Source of the DNA: Bradyrhizobium sp. Tv2a-2
GTDB lineage: Bacteria > Pseudomonadota > Alphaproteobacteria > Rhizobiales > Xanthobacteraceae
Assembly: GCF_000472425.1 (NCBI RefSeq)
Contig: NZ_AXAI01000009.1
Location: 186,182-250,181, forward strand
DNA: 64,000 bases
Direction of reading: 5' to 3'
This document shows, in pieces, positions 48,535 to 59,800 of this stretch. Position 1 is the stretch's first letter, and every line of letters begins with the position of its first letter. The position numbers and the translations under genes were made by a program. The notes under the pieces are model-generated. The model worked only from the letters and a program-made list of their open reading frames with translations, had not been told where the DNA came from and did not search any database.

Positions 48535-49179
48535 CTACGTCTGCGCGAGCTCGACCTCGCGCTCCTTTTGCCGCACGAGCCTCACCATTTCCATCAAAAT
48601 GGCCTCGCCCGCATCGACCAGCTGATCCAGCGTTATCCCCGGCGCGCCCTCGCGGACCACCAGGGGCACATGGATGAATGACGCCAGCTCCGGTCCACCG
48701 GGCTGTCGCGTTGCCTCGATCGCGCGCCAGCTCAGATAATTGCAGAGATACGTGCCGGCATCGCGGGAGAGCCGCGCGTCGATGCCTGTCGCGCGTGCGG
48801 CACGCAACAGGCTCGCCGTATGCGCACCGAACGGCCTGGCATCCTCCGCAGGAACGATCGATGATTTCTGCGCCCGGTTGCCGTCAGCGTCGGGAAGGTG
48901 CGTCGAGACGGCATTGCGTGCGCGGGTCTCGATCCGCAGGTAGCCGGTTCGCGACGCCAGCCCAAACATCAACAGTATCTGCGGACGCAGCCGCGCGATC
49001 AGTTCGGGCAATTCGCGATCCACGGTCTGATAGGTGACATGGAAGATGTGACCGGTCAGCGTGGCGCCGTCGAGCGCGGGACGGCGCAGCTCTGTCAGCC
49101 GGTCGACCAGCGGCATGGTCGGATTGAAAGGTGCGCCCGGAAACGGCCCGAAACCGGTGACGAGGATACGCAGGCTCAT
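48535..49179 (-). CDS. pcp: Pyroglutamyl-peptidase I
   Basis: This 214-residue cysteine peptidase removes N-terminal pyroglutamate from peptides. The conserved N-terminus LRILVTGFGPFPGAPFNPT is present. The catalytic triad is visible as Glu in YLRIETRARN, Cys in AGTYLCNYLSW and His in ASFIHVPLV. The ATG at 49179 overlaps the meaB stop by 4 bases (ATGA), so translation is coupled. A start three codons upstream would extend into meaB. Placement after a mutase chaperone gene is not functionally obvious. Confidence 0.92.
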   Translation of the reverse strand: MSLRILVTGFGPFPGAPFNPTMPLVDRLTELRRPALDGATLTGHIFHVTYQTVDRELPELIARLRPQILLMFGLASRTGYLRIETRARNAVSTHLPDADGNRAQKSSIVPAEDARPFGAHTASLLRAARATGIDARLSRDAGTYLCNYLSWRAIEATRQPGGPELASFIHVPLVVREGAPGITLDQLVDAGEAILMEMVRLVRQKEREVELAQT

Positions 49180-50168
49180 CGCAGCCACTCCACGATCTGT
49201 TCGGCGGCCACTGCCGGCGTGACATGGCCCTCCGCCACTTCAGCCTCGATCTTCTTCACTTTGCTGCGGATCGAGGCTTCGGTCCGCAGCCGCGCCATCA
49301 TGCGCTGCTCCAGCATCGACCACATCCATTTTACCTGCTGCTCGCGCCGCCGCGCAGCGAAATCGCCAGACGCCGTCATCGCGCTGCGATGATCGAGCAC
49401 TTTTTGCCAGAGCTCGGCAATGCCTGTGGCGGTCAGGGCCGAATAGGTCACGACCGGTGGGTGCCAGTGCTCCGAGCGGGGGGTCAGGATATGCAGCGCG
49501 CTGCGATATTCGCCCGCCGCCGCATTGGCGCGCTTCACATTGTCGCCGTCGGCCTTGTTGATGGCGATCATGTCGGCAAGCTCGACCAGGCCCTTCTTGA
49601 TGCCCTGCAGCTCGTCGCCGGCGCCGGGAAGCATCAGGGCGAGGAAGAAGTCGGTCATGTCACAGACCGCGGTCTCCGATTGGCCGATGCCCACGGTCTC
49701 GACCAGGACGACGTCGAAGCCAGCCGCCTCGCACAGCAGCATCCCCTCACGCGTCTTGGCCGCGACCCCGCCGAGCGTGCCGGAGGACGGGGAGGGCCGG
49801 ATGAAGGCGTGCTCGGATGCGGAGAGCCGGGCCATCCGCGTCTTGTCGCCGAGGATGGAGCCGCCCGAGCGCGCCGACGACGGGTCGACCGCAAGCACCG
49901 CGACCTTGTGGCCGCGCTCGATCAGGAACATGCCGAGCGCATCGATGGTCGTGGATTTGCCGACCCCCGGAGAGCCGGTAATGCCGACGCGGATGGCTTT
50001 ACCTGTATGGGGCAACAGCGCCTGCACCAGCTCACGCGCGTGTGCCTGGTGATCGCTGCGCCGGCTTTCGATCAGCGTGATCGCCTGCGCCAGCGCCGCG
50101 CGATGGCCGGCGCGGAGGGCTCTTGCAAGGATCTTGGTGTCGAAGCGGGGATTGGTCGGTGTGGGCAT
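49176..50168 (-). CDS. meaB: MeaB/ArgK-type GTPase, methylmalonyl-CoA mutase chaperone
   Basis: This 330-residue G3E-family GTPase protects and reloads adenosylcobalamin on methylmalonyl-CoA mutase. Walker A is GITGSPGVGKSTTIDALG near residue 65. LAVDPSSARSGGSILGDKTR and VETVGIGQSE are the switch regions, and NKAD is the G4 motif. It lies 143 bases downstream of mutB on the same strand, which supports the assignment. The start at 50168 follows AAGG; the frame is open upstream but lacks family similarity. Confidence 0.93.
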   Translation of the reverse strand: MPTPTNPRFDTKILARALRAGHRAALAQAITLIESRRSDHQAHARELVQALLPHTGKAIRVGITGSPGVGKSTTIDALGMFLIERGHKVAVLAVDPSSARSGGSILGDKTRMARLSASEHAFIRPSPSSGTLGGVAAKTREGMLLCEAAGFDVVLVETVGIGQSETAVCDMTDFFLALMLPGAGDELQGIKKGLVELADMIAINKADGDNVKRANAAAGEYRSALHILTPRSEHWHPPVVTYSALTATGIAELWQKVLDHRSAMTASGDFAARRREQQVKWMWSMLEQRMMARLRTEASIRSKVKKIEAEVAEGHVTPAVAAEQIVEWLR

Positions 50169-50311
50169 GCCTTGCTTTACAACGGCAGGCGCAGGCAGGC
50201 GAGGGGGACAGCGGCGAACTGCACCGTTGCGCAAAGCTTTAAGGCTGGTCCTCGGCATCGCCCTTCGGGCGGCTGCCACCGAAGATCCGCGTTCCCTCGG
50301 CCGGAGCGCTG

Positions 50312-52461
<2,150 letters not shown>

Positions 52462-52465
<4 letters not shown>

Positions 52466-52659
52466 TCCCTGGCTTCCTCAAGCTCGCGATTTCGCTCGAT
52501 CAGCTTGTGCACGTTCTTCTTGTAGACGGGATCGTCCAAGCGGCGGTCGGTCATCGCGCCAGACCCGAGCCACAGCAGCCGCGCGAACAGCTTCCCGAGC
52601 GTCCATTCCAATTGTGCAAAGCCGAGCAATATGTTTCCGAGCACCCGAAACATCGGCAT
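52462..52659 (-). CDS. Small hypothetical protein between mutA and mutB, 65 residues
   Basis: The frame reads FRVLGNILLGFAQLEWTLGK with a hydrophobic N-terminal helix and ends DPVYKKNVHKLIERNRELEE with a charged amphipathic helix. I do not recognise a family. Its stop overlaps the mutB start by 4 bases, so it should be translated with it. The starts at 52659 and 52653 are both possible. Conserved-looking composition and coupling support a real gene. Confidence 0.6.
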
Positions 52660-52695
52660 AGCCTATCACAGTTTCCGCCTCGATGAGGCGATACC

Positions 52696-53193
52696 TCAAT
52701 CATGGTCCGGATGCTGGTGGGACACGATGCCGCCAAGCTTCTCCGACCCGTAATTCTGCAGCGTGGTCTGGCTCGGCAGGTTGGCGATCCCGACCACCCA
52801 ACCAAGGCGGGATTCCGTGCCATATTGCCGGGTCGGAATCATCCGGTCCGGGTGGTCGAACGTACCAGTCATGATCTCGATGCTCGGGCCGTCGATGCGG
52901 CGGAAGCTCAAGGGCGTCCCGCAGCTTGCGCAGAAATCGCGCATCGCAATGGAGGAGGAGCGGAACGCGGCCGGCGTGCCGCGGGTCCAGCTGAAATTCT
53001 CCCTGGCGATGTCGGCAAAGGAGGCGAACGGCGCGCCCGAGGCTTTCTGGCACATCCGGCAGTGGCAGATGCTGACCTTCAACGGCGCGGCCGTGATCGC
53101 AAAGCGGATGGCGCCGCATTGGCAGCCGCCGCTGAGCAGGGGCTTTGTGGTCTCACTCTTTGTTGTCTCGGCACTCGTTGTTTCGGCGCTCAT
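52696..53193 (-). CDS. GFA-family (DUF636) zinc protein
   Basis: This 165-residue protein has a GFA domain (glutathione-dependent formaldehyde-activating-like), with zinc ligands in SGGCQCGAIRF, ICHCRMCQKASG and FCASCGTPLSF, and EIMTGTFD later. The N-terminus (SAETTSAETTKSETTK) is a degenerate repeat of about five residues, apparently a recent expansion. The ATG overlaps the mutA stop by 4 bases. GFA proteins vary in activity; no formaldehyde function is implied by this context. Confidence 0.88.
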   Translation of the reverse strand: MSAETTSAETTKSETTKPLLSGGCQCGAIRFAITAAPLKVSICHCRMCQKASGAPFASFADIARENFSWTRGTPAAFRSSSIAMRDFCASCGTPLSFRRIDGPSIEIMTGTFDHPDRMIPTRQYGTESRLGWVVGIANLPSQTTLQNYGSEKLGGIVSHQHPDHD

Positions 53194-55058
53194 GGCTGCT
53201 CCGCTTTCCGGTAGGCCTCTTCCAGCACGGCAGGTGCGTTGGAGCCTGCAAAGACGAAGGCGCCGACACCTGCCCCCTTCAATGCGGCCTCCAGTTCACC
53301 CGGACGTCCCGCCAGATAGATATGCTTGATTCCTGCGGCTTGAAGGGCGCGGGCAGCTTCGGCCGCCTGCTCGGCATAGACCTTGTCCGACGAACAAAGG
53401 CAGGCGAACCCGGCGCCGGAGGCCTTGCAAGCCGCAGCGAGCGCAGACGCGTCGGAAGAGCCTTCGCTGTCGATGGCCTCGATGCCGCCGCTTTCGAAAA
53501 AGCTCTTGGCAAAGGTTGCGCGTGCGGTGAAGTCGGAGGCTCGGCCGAGATTGGCGAGGAAGACGCGCGGCCGCTTGCCGGTTTCTTCAAGGATTTGGTC
53601 CGAGCGATCGCGCAGCCGCTCGAATGGAGTTGCGAGCCGCGTTGCCGAAAGCGGTGCGAAGCTGATGGTCGCAGCCGGAGCCGGCAGCACCACCGGCTTC
53701 ACATCCTCGACCGCGACCGGCGCCTCCCGCAAATTGGGAAACTCGCTCGCCCCGGTCAGGACGTCCTTGCGGCGGGCGACGTTGGCTTCGCGTGCGCTGC
53801 GCGTTGCTGCCACCTTGCCCTGGATCAGGCCTTGCTGCAGCGCTGCAAAGATGCCGCCGGACTTCTCGATTTCCTGGAATAATGTCCACGAAGCGCTGCT
53901 CAATTCTTGCGTGAGGCTCTCGATGCCGCCGGAGCCAGCCGCGGGATCGCTGACCTTGGCGAGATTGGATTCCTCCAGAAGAATGAGCTGCGTGTTGCGC
54001 GCGACACGCCGTGCAAACGCTTCGGGCAGGCCGCAGGCCAGCGTGTGCGGCAGCACGGTGATCGCATTGGCGCCGGCTAGACCGGCGGCGAAGGTCGCCA
54101 TGGTGGCGCGCAGCATGTTCACGTCAGAGTCACGCTGGGTCAGCATGCGCCACGCCGTTTCCGCGGCGATGAAGACCGGCTTCGGCGTGAGGCCGCAGGC
54201 CTGCTCGACGCGTGCCCAGAGCAGCCGGAGCGCACGGAATTTGGCCATGGTCAGGAACTGGTCGGCATCGGCGACGAGGCGGAACGACAGCGCGTCGCGC
54301 GCGGCATCGAGCGCGATGCCGCCATCCTCCAGCATGCGCAGATAGGCGATTGCGAGCGACAGCGCGAAGGCCAGCTCCTGCACCTCCGAGCCGCCGGCAT
54401 CATGCACCGGTCGGCCGTCGGCCAGCACGAAGGGCCCCTTGAAGCCGCGCCCGATCAGCCCGCCCACGACTTTCGCAAACGGCGGCGCCATGTCTTGCCA
54501 GACGGAAGGTGCCGCACCATAGACCGCCATGGTCGACAGCGCCTGATAGTTGAAGCGGATATCGACCTGAGCGGGATCGATGCGCCTTGCCTCGATCAAT
54601 GCGGCGAGGCTCTCGCCGGCATTGCCGCGCCCGATCACGGGATTGAGTGCAATCGCGATCCCGGCATCGATCATCACGCCGTCGAACAGCTTTTTCAGCG
54701 TCTCCGGGGTTGCGTCGAGCACGCCGAAGCCGCGCGCGCCTGGTCCTCCGGCAAACTCGATCTCGAGACCGGTCGCGCCATTCTCGAGCTCGGCAAGCGC
54801 GATGGCGTTGGCCTTCGCGGCATCCGGATGATCGATCCGCTGCATGATCTGCCACGGCGCCGCTGCCGCGCGGCCGGGGAGCGGCGTCGCATTGGTCGCG
54901 CGGCGGTAGATCGGCTCGATCTTGAGGCCGTCATAGGTCTTGCCGACCAGCTTCTCGAACGGCGCGCCTTTCAGCACCCCGTCCACCAGCTTGCGCCAGT
55001 CGTCGAAGCTGGCTTGCGGGAAATCGGAGGCCAAGGGCAGGTCGGATGGTGAGGTCAT
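53190..55058 (-). CDS. mutA: Methylmalonyl-CoA mutase, small subunit
   Basis: This 622-residue subunit partners the large mutase. Conserved pieces include FDDWRKLVDGVLKGAPFEKL, YDGLKIEPIYRR and VLPHTLACGLPEAFARRVAR. The C-terminal domain (RPRVFLANLGRASDFTARAT) resembles a cobalamin domain but lacks the DxHxxG ligand motif, as in other small subunits, so it does not bind B12. I chose the ATG at 55058; GGGAGCG lies 13 bases ahead. It is the first gene of the coupled group mutA-GFA-small ORF-mutB. Confidence 0.93.
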   Translation of the reverse strand: MTSPSDLPLASDFPQASFDDWRKLVDGVLKGAPFEKLVGKTYDGLKIEPIYRRATNATPLPGRAAAAPWQIMQRIDHPDAAKANAIALAELENGATGLEIEFAGGPGARGFGVLDATPETLKKLFDGVMIDAGIAIALNPVIGRGNAGESLAALIEARRIDPAQVDIRFNYQALSTMAVYGAAPSVWQDMAPPFAKVVGGLIGRGFKGPFVLADGRPVHDAGGSEVQELAFALSLAIAYLRMLEDGGIALDAARDALSFRLVADADQFLTMAKFRALRLLWARVEQACGLTPKPVFIAAETAWRMLTQRDSDVNMLRATMATFAAGLAGANAITVLPHTLACGLPEAFARRVARNTQLILLEESNLAKVSDPAAGSGGIESLTQELSSASWTLFQEIEKSGGIFAALQQGLIQGKVAATRSAREANVARRKDVLTGASEFPNLREAPVAVEDVKPVVLPAPAATISFAPLSATRLATPFERLRDRSDQILEETGKRPRVFLANLGRASDFTARATFAKSFFESGGIEAIDSEGSSDASALAAACKASGAGFACLCSSDKVYAEQAAEAARALQAAGIKHIYLAGRPGELEAALKGAGVGAFVFAGSNAPAVLEEAYRKAEQP

Positions 55059-55130
55059 GCGGTATTTCGCTCCCGGTATCGAGCCGGAAATTGCCACGGC
55101 CGGCCGGCCAAGCCAAACGCTTGTTTTAGG

Positions 55131-55622
55131 TCAATCCAGCGCCGGCAGCCGCTCGATACCCGCGCTTGACAGGCTCGCCAGTGCCGCTTTGACATCGCAT
55201 CCGCCGATCTTGCGCTGAGGCGCTATTTCGGCCAGCGGAACCAGCACGAAGGCGCGTTCGAGAACGCGCGGATGTGGAAGCCTCAGCGTCGCCGTCTGCA
55301 GCGCCAGGTCGTCATATGCGATCAGGTCGAGGTCGAGCGTGCGCGGTCCCCAGCGGCGTTCCACGGTCCGGTCGCGGCCGAAATTCCGCTCGACGGCTTG
55401 CAAGACCGCGAGCAGGGCATGTGGCTCAAGGCCAGTCTCGATCTCGATGCAGGCATTGACAAAAGGCGGCTGCTGCTCGTCGCCCCAGGGCGGGGTCGCA
55501 TAATCGGAGGAGCGTGCCAGGAGCCTTGCTTGGGCGAGCGTGCAAGTCTCCGCAATCGCAGCCTTGAACGTCGCACGGACATCGCCGACATTGCCGCCAA
55601 GTGCAATGATCGCGCTAGCCAT
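55131..55622 (-). CDS. folK: 2-amino-4-hydroxy-6-hydroxymethyldihydropteridine pyrophosphokinase
   Basis: This 163-residue enzyme transfers pyrophosphate from ATP to the folate precursor 6-hydroxymethyl-dihydropterin. IALGGNVGD opens the protein. The conserved RRWGPRTLDLDLIAYDDLAL contains the two Asp that bind Mg2+, and LPHPRVLERAFVLVPLAEIA is the family signature. Its ATG lies 8 bases inside the end of folB, so it is the third gene of folP-folB-folK. Confidence 0.95.
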   Translation of the reverse strand: MASAIIALGGNVGDVRATFKAAIAETCTLAQARLLARSSDYATPPWGDEQQPPFVNACIEIETGLEPHALLAVLQAVERNFGRDRTVERRWGPRTLDLDLIAYDDLALQTATLRLPHPRVLERAFVLVPLAEIAPQRKIGGCDVKAALASLSSAGIERLPALD

Positions 55623-55995
55623 GCGTCGGCGGATGTCGGTTGCGCGTCAGCACCACGCCGACATCCTCGAAAATCTCCGCAATCGGCGCATGCGGCTTGT
55701 GCACGGTGACCTTGACGGCGCGTACCTTCGTAAACGACGACAGGATCGCATCCGCCACTGCGCCGGCGGCGCGTTCCAGGAGCTTGTAGTTGGCGTTTTT
55801 GAAAGCGTCGGTCGCGGTCCCGACCACGTTGGAATAGGAAATCGTATCGGACAGGCGGTCGCTGCGCGAGGATTCCGAGAGGTCGGCGTAGAGTTCGAGA
55901 TCGATCACGAAGCGCTGGCCGACCTCCGTCTCATGCTTCATCACGCCATGACGGGCATGGACGACGACGCCTTTGATGAAGATGGTGTCGGTCAT
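55615..55995 (-). CDS. folB: Dihydroneopterin aldolase
   Basis: This 126-residue enzyme converts dihydroneopterin to 6-hydroxymethyl-dihydropterin and glycolaldehyde. FIKGVVVHARHGVMKHETEV carries the typical N-terminal motif with the catalytic-site Glu/His region, and LLERAAGAVADAIL and VTVHKPHAPI are conserved. The stop of folP overlaps the ATG by 4 bases, so translation is coupled. Confidence 0.94.
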   Translation of the reverse strand: MTDTIFIKGVVVHARHGVMKHETEVGQRFVIDLELYADLSESSRSDRLSDTISYSNVVGTATDAFKNANYKLLERAAGAVADAILSSFTKVRAVKVTVHKPHAPIAEIFEDVGVVLTRNRHPPTHG

Positions 55996-56867
55996 CGCTT
56001 CTCCTCGATCGCAGCCGCAAAGCGCAGCGCCTGCACGGTTTCCGCAACATCATGTGCGCGAATGATGTCGGCGCCGCGCTGAGCGGCGATCACATGCGCC
56101 GCGATCGATCCGCCCAGGCGCTCCTCCGGCTCGGCGGGACCAACGGTTGCGATGAAGCGCTTGCGCGAGGCGCCGACCAGGATCGGCAGGCCGAAGGCTG
56201 CGAGCTCATCCAGCCGCGCCAGCGCGGTCATGCTTTGCTCCGAGGTCTTGCCGAAGCCGATGCCGGGATCGAGCACGATATTGCCCGCGGGAATCCCTGC
56301 GCTAGCTGCGATCTCGAGCGAGCGCGCAAAGAACTCGGCGATGTCCTTCATGATGTCGATGGCGGGATCGGCCGCGTCGCGGTTATGCATGACAATGACC
56401 GGCACGTTGCGCGCGGCGACCAGCTTTGCCATTTCAGGATCACGCTGCAGGCCCCAGACGTCATTGGCAATGGCGACACCGGCGTCGAGCGCAAAGGCCA
56501 CGACCTTGGCCTTCATGCTGTCGATAGAGACGGGCACGCCGAGCTTCACGACGTCGTAGAGGATCGGCTTGAGCCGCCTGATCTCCTCATCCCCCGTCAC
56601 CGGGCTTGCGCCACCATAAGGGCGGGTGGATTCCGCACCGACATCGATGATGTCGGTGCCTTCCGCGACCATGCGCTGCGCGTGCCTGAGGGCTGGGCCG
56701 GGCGCATAAAAATGACCGCCGTCGGAGAAGGAGTCCGGCGTGACATTTAATACGCCCATCACGGCCGGATAAGGCCTTGCCAAAAGCTTCCGCAACAGCG
56801 GATGCCGGGGGGCCGCGCCTGGTGACCACGTGGCCGTCATGGGCAGTCTGGACGGGGTCGCACTCAT
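55992..56867 (-). CDS. folP: Dihydropteroate synthase
   Basis: This 291-residue enzyme joins p-aminobenzoate to the pterin pyrophosphate and is the sulfonamide target. VMGVLNVTPDSFSDGGHFYA is the first signature near residue 37, DVGAESTRPYGG the second near 77, and LDPGIGFGKT lies near 200. GASRKRFIA is also present. The start is 56867 or an internal ATG at 56840. First gene of folP-folB-folK. Confidence 0.95.
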   Translation of the reverse strand: MSATPSRLPMTATWSPGAAPRHPLLRKLLARPYPAVMGVLNVTPDSFSDGGHFYAPGPALRHAQRMVAEGTDIIDVGAESTRPYGGASPVTGDEEIRRLKPILYDVVKLGVPVSIDSMKAKVVAFALDAGVAIANDVWGLQRDPEMAKLVAARNVPVIVMHNRDAADPAIDIMKDIAEFFARSLEIAASAGIPAGNIVLDPGIGFGKTSEQSMTALARLDELAAFGLPILVGASRKRFIATVGPAEPEERLGGSIAAHVIAAQRGADIIRAHDVAETVQALRFAAAIEEKR

Positions 56868-57027
56868 GCCGGTGGCTTTGCGCGGTTAGCGTCCCCGAGT
56901 CAAGCCGCGGAGGCGTGCCGTTTGCCCGTCAATGCCGTGGGATCATGTTTGATTTGTATGCAAAGGCCGCTTCGCGCCCCGAGTTTGCAGCGAGCGACTG
57001 TTGCGAGTGAGCGCCCAACGGGGGCGG

Positions 57028-57435
57028 CTAATAGGTGATCTTGGGTTGCAGCTTGCGGGCCTGCGCGATCAATTGCGCGACCGATTTCTCCGATGGCAGG
57101 ATGCGCACCAGCCTGCGCTTGGTGTTCACGTCTTTCATATTCTGCGCGAGTCGCGCCGGATTGCGATGTGCGAGCTCGCGCACCGTGGTGGGCCCGGCGG
57201 CACGGACCAGCCCGACCTTGGCCTTGCCCATCCCGGGGATGCGCATGTAGTCGGCGACATTGGCCCACTCCAGCAATTGCTGCTCACTAATGCACGTCTT
57301 CGCAGACAGCGCCTTGCGCCCCTTCACAGTGCGGGCCGCCTCGAGCAGCGCCTCGGTGGTCCGAACGCCGTGCGATTTGAGCTTTTGAGCGGCAAAGGCC
57401 GTCATGCCTTCCAGCTCGGAGAGGGGGTATGTCAT
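57028..57435 (-). CDS. DUF4332-type helix-hairpin-helix protein
   Basis: This 135-residue helical protein has two helix-hairpin-helix-like parts, PLSELEGMTAFAAQKLKSHG and ADYMRIPGMGKAKVGLVRAA. It resembles DUF4332 proteins, related to DNA-binding HhH domains. RTTEALLEAARTVKGRKALS continues the fold. No partner is encoded nearby, and the downstream gene on this strand is folP. A nucleic-acid role is inferred from the HhH pattern only. Confidence 0.85.
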   Translation of the reverse strand: MTYPLSELEGMTAFAAQKLKSHGVRTTEALLEAARTVKGRKALSAKTCISEQQLLEWANVADYMRIPGMGKAKVGLVRAAGPTTVRELAHRNPARLAQNMKDVNTKRRLVRILPSEKSVAQLIAQARKLQPKITY

Positions 57436-57458
57436 GATACTCGATATCAGAAGGTGAT

Positions 57459-57821
57459 TTAGGCGAACTGGCTGAGCCCCGGCGTCCCCGCGATGATCTC
57501 GCCCATTTGATCCGCTCCGATTATGTCATGGCCAAAGCGCAAAAGTTCACGGACGACCGTTTGAATTTCCGTGATGCTGAGGCCAAGGCCGATCAACTTG
57601 GTGCCAACGGCCATCAGGCTGTTGCCCATCAAGCGCGCAAGCCCGCCGCCATTCGATGCTGCGATAGCCGCCTCTGCACCTGGAATCTGATTGATCAAGG
57701 CCTGAACCTTGTCTGAAGGTCGCGTGCTGCGTAGGAACCCCAAAATGATCCCTACGGTTTTTTCAGCGACAGACCGATCGATGCCGGCTTTTGCAGCCAG
57801 CTGTCCAATCAATTCGTCCAT
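57459..57821 (-). CDS. Small helical protein, DUF2780/DUF2267-like
   Basis: This 120-residue protein reads MDELIGQLAAKAGIDRSVAE, KTVGIILGFLRSTRPSDKVQ and GAEAAIAASNGGGLARLMGN. The pattern of DxxVAxxTVxxIL with a later AIA/GL-rich segment resembles DUF2780 or DUF2267 proteins, which have no established function. The ATG at 57821 is preceded by a GGCGGGG stretch; a start five codons upstream is possible. It lies directly upstream of the DUF4332 gene on the same strand and may be co-transcribed. Confidence 0.75.
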   Translation of the reverse strand: MDELIGQLAAKAGIDRSVAEKTVGIILGFLRSTRPSDKVQALINQIPGAEAAIAASNGGGLARLMGNSLMAVGTKLIGLGLSITEIQTVVRELLRFGHDIIGADQMGEIIAGTPGLSQFA

Positions 57822-58123
57822 AATGCCCCGCCTCAACCGGTTTTGAACCGGCCCCTCGAATTAAGAAATCATCTTGAGCTTGCGCATGACGAAATTCAAG
57901 CGATGACCACAACGCAAAGCACGATTCATCTGCAATCGCGTTGCAAGTGTTGCAGCAATGCAAGAGCGGTCGAGGGATTTTACGGGTTTCGCAATGCGGA
58001 GAAAGACTGTTGTGTCTGGTGGTTGGCCGAAAGCACGTAAGCGCTCGGTTGACCGGCCTCGCGTATGCCGCAATGCGGCGATCGGAACGGTTTAAATCGG
58101 CTTGCAAGATGCAGTATGATCCG
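57822..58123. other. Intergenic region between divergent genes
   Basis: The plus frame at 57843-58040 (MTTTQSTIHLQSRCKCCSNA and later NAEKDCCVWWL) is Cys-rich but lacks a ribosome site or known family, so I leave it unassigned. The region should contain the promoters of the DUF2267-like and HerA-like genes. Confidence 0.35.
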
Positions 58124-58149
58124 ACTTAAGGAGAAGACTTAAGGAGAAG
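58124..58149. repeat. 13-bp tandem duplication of the ribosome-binding site
   Basis: ACTTAAGGAGAAG occurs twice head to tail at 58124-58136 and 58137-58149, directly before the ATG at 58150. Each unit contains an AAGGAG, so the gene has two Shine-Dalgarno sequences, of which the nearer is very close to the ATG. Confidence 0.9.
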
Positions 58150-59775
58150 ATGGGTGAACCGAGACCGATGACGATGACGTCCAGCGACAAAATGTCCGAT
58201 ACCGACACGAAGATCTTCGTCGGCAAGGGCGAAGAGCCGGCGTGGCTGACGCTTGCGCTCGCCAACCGCCATGGTCTCGTCACCGGCGCCACGGGAACCG
58301 GGAAGACGGTAACGCTACAGGTCATGGCCGAGGGCTTTGCGCGCGCCGGCGTTCCCGTATTCGCCGCCGATATCAAGGGCGACCTCTCGGGGATTTCAGA
58401 AGCCGGCGAGGCCAAGGACTTTATCATCAAGCGGGCCGGCGAGATCGGGCTCAACTACGAGCCGGACCGCTTCTCCGCCGTCTTCTGGGATGTGTTCGGC
58501 GAGCAGGGACATCCGGTGCGGGCGACGGTGACCGAGATGGGCCCGCTGCTGCTGGCGCGCATGCTCGATCTCAACGATGTGCAAGAAGGCGTGCTCAATG
58601 TCGCGTTCCGCGTCGCCGACGAGAACGGGCTCGCGCTGATCGACATGAAGGATTTGCGGGCGCTGCTGGATGCCATCGTGCCCGATCCGGGCAACAAGGG
58701 CGACGACGATCCGCTGGCGCAGATCCGCAAAGCAGCGCAATCCTTTGGCAACGTGACACGGGCAACCGTGGGCACCATCCAGCGTCAGCTCCTCGTTCTG
58801 GAAAACCAGGGCGGCACCAAATTCTTCGGCGAGCCTGCGCTGTCGTTGCAGGATTTCATGCGCACCGACCGCGACGGGCGCGGCATGATCAACATCCTGG
58901 TCGCCGACAAATTGATGCAGAACCCGCGGCTCTATGCCACCTTCCTGCTATGGATGCTGTCGGAGCTGTTCGAGCAAATGCCGGAGGCCGGCGATCCACC
59001 CAAGCCGAAGCTCGTGTTCTTCTTTGACGAGGCGCATCTTCTCTTCAACGACGCGCCGAAGGCGTTGATGGAGAAGATCGAGCAGGTGGTGCGGCTGATC
59101 CGCTCCAAGGGCGTCGGCGTCTATTTCGTCACCCAGAATCCGATCGACGTGCCTGATCGGGTGCTCGGCCAGCTCGGCAACCGCGTGCAGCACGCGCTGC
59201 GCGCCTATACGCCGCGCGACCAGAAGGCAGTGTTGGCCGCAGCCCAAACCTTCCGGCCCAATCCCAAGCTCGATACCGCCAAGGTCATCATGGAACTCGG
59301 CAAGGGCGAGGCGCTGGTCTCGTTCCTGGAAGGCAATGGCGTACCGGCCATGGTCGAACGGGCTCTGATCCGTCCGCCGTCAGCACGGATCGGGCCGATC
59401 ACGCCCGAGGAACGCAGGGCGATCATGGATCAAAGCCCTTTGAAAGGAAAATACGACACGGCCATCGACTCCGAGTCCGCTTACGAGATATTGCAGAAGC
59501 GCGTCGCGGGGACTGCGGCGACCGCCGAGGCGGCGGCGGGCGGCAGCATATGGGACAAGATCGGTGGCATCGTGAGCACGATATTCGGCACCAATGTCAG
59601 GCGCGGCAGGCTGTCAACCGGACAGTTGATCGCGCGCAAAGTGACGCGCTCGGTCACCGACCAGGTGGTCGGCGGCGTGGCGGCCGATATCGGCAAGTCG
59701 GTCGCGGGCTCGATCGGCGGCTCGGTGGGACGCGCGATCGTGCGCGGCACGCTCGGCGGACTGTTGCGCCGATGA
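58150..59775 (+). CDS. HerA-like ATPase (DUF853 family)
   Basis: This 541-residue ATPase of the HerA/FtsK superfamily has Walker A GATGTGKTV near residue 48 and Walker B LVFFFDEAHLLF near 290. The arginine-finger-like RLIRSKGVGVYFVTQNP follows. The N-terminal KIFVGKGEEPAWLTLALANR and FAADIKGDLSGISEAGEA match the DUF853/HerA-like group. The C-terminal 100 residues are Gly/Ala-rich and low complexity. Role unknown; HerA relatives pump DNA or act with nucleases, but no nuclease gene is adjacent. Two Shine-Dalgarno copies precede it. Confidence 0.88.
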   Translation: MGEPRPMTMTSSDKMSDTDTKIFVGKGEEPAWLTLALANRHGLVTGATGTGKTVTLQVMAEGFARAGVPVFAADIKGDLSGISEAGEAKDFIIKRAGEIGLNYEPDRFSAVFWDVFGEQGHPVRATVTEMGPLLLARMLDLNDVQEGVLNVAFRVADENGLALIDMKDLRALLDAIVPDPGNKGDDDPLAQIRKAAQSFGNVTRATVGTIQRQLLVLENQGGTKFFGEPALSLQDFMRTDRDGRGMINILVADKLMQNPRLYATFLLWMLSELFEQMPEAGDPPKPKLVFFFDEAHLLFNDAPKALMEKIEQVVRLIRSKGVGVYFVTQNPIDVPDRVLGQLGNRVQHALRAYTPRDQKAVLAAAQTFRPNPKLDTAKVIMELGKGEALVSFLEGNGVPAMVERALIRPPSARIGPITPEERRAIMDQSPLKGKYDTAIDSESAYEILQKRVAGTAATAEAAAGGSIWDKIGGIVSTIFGTNVRRGRLSTGQLIARKVTRSVTDQVVGGVAADIGKSVAGSIGGSVGRAIVRGTLGGLLRR

Positions 59776-59800
59776 TCTCCAACATCCGGTTTGAACGCGC

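Noticed and set aside
57843..58040. Cys-rich 65-codon frame
   Set aside because: Cysteine clusters (CKCCS, DCCVWW) do not follow a known metal-binding pattern, and there is no ribosome site.
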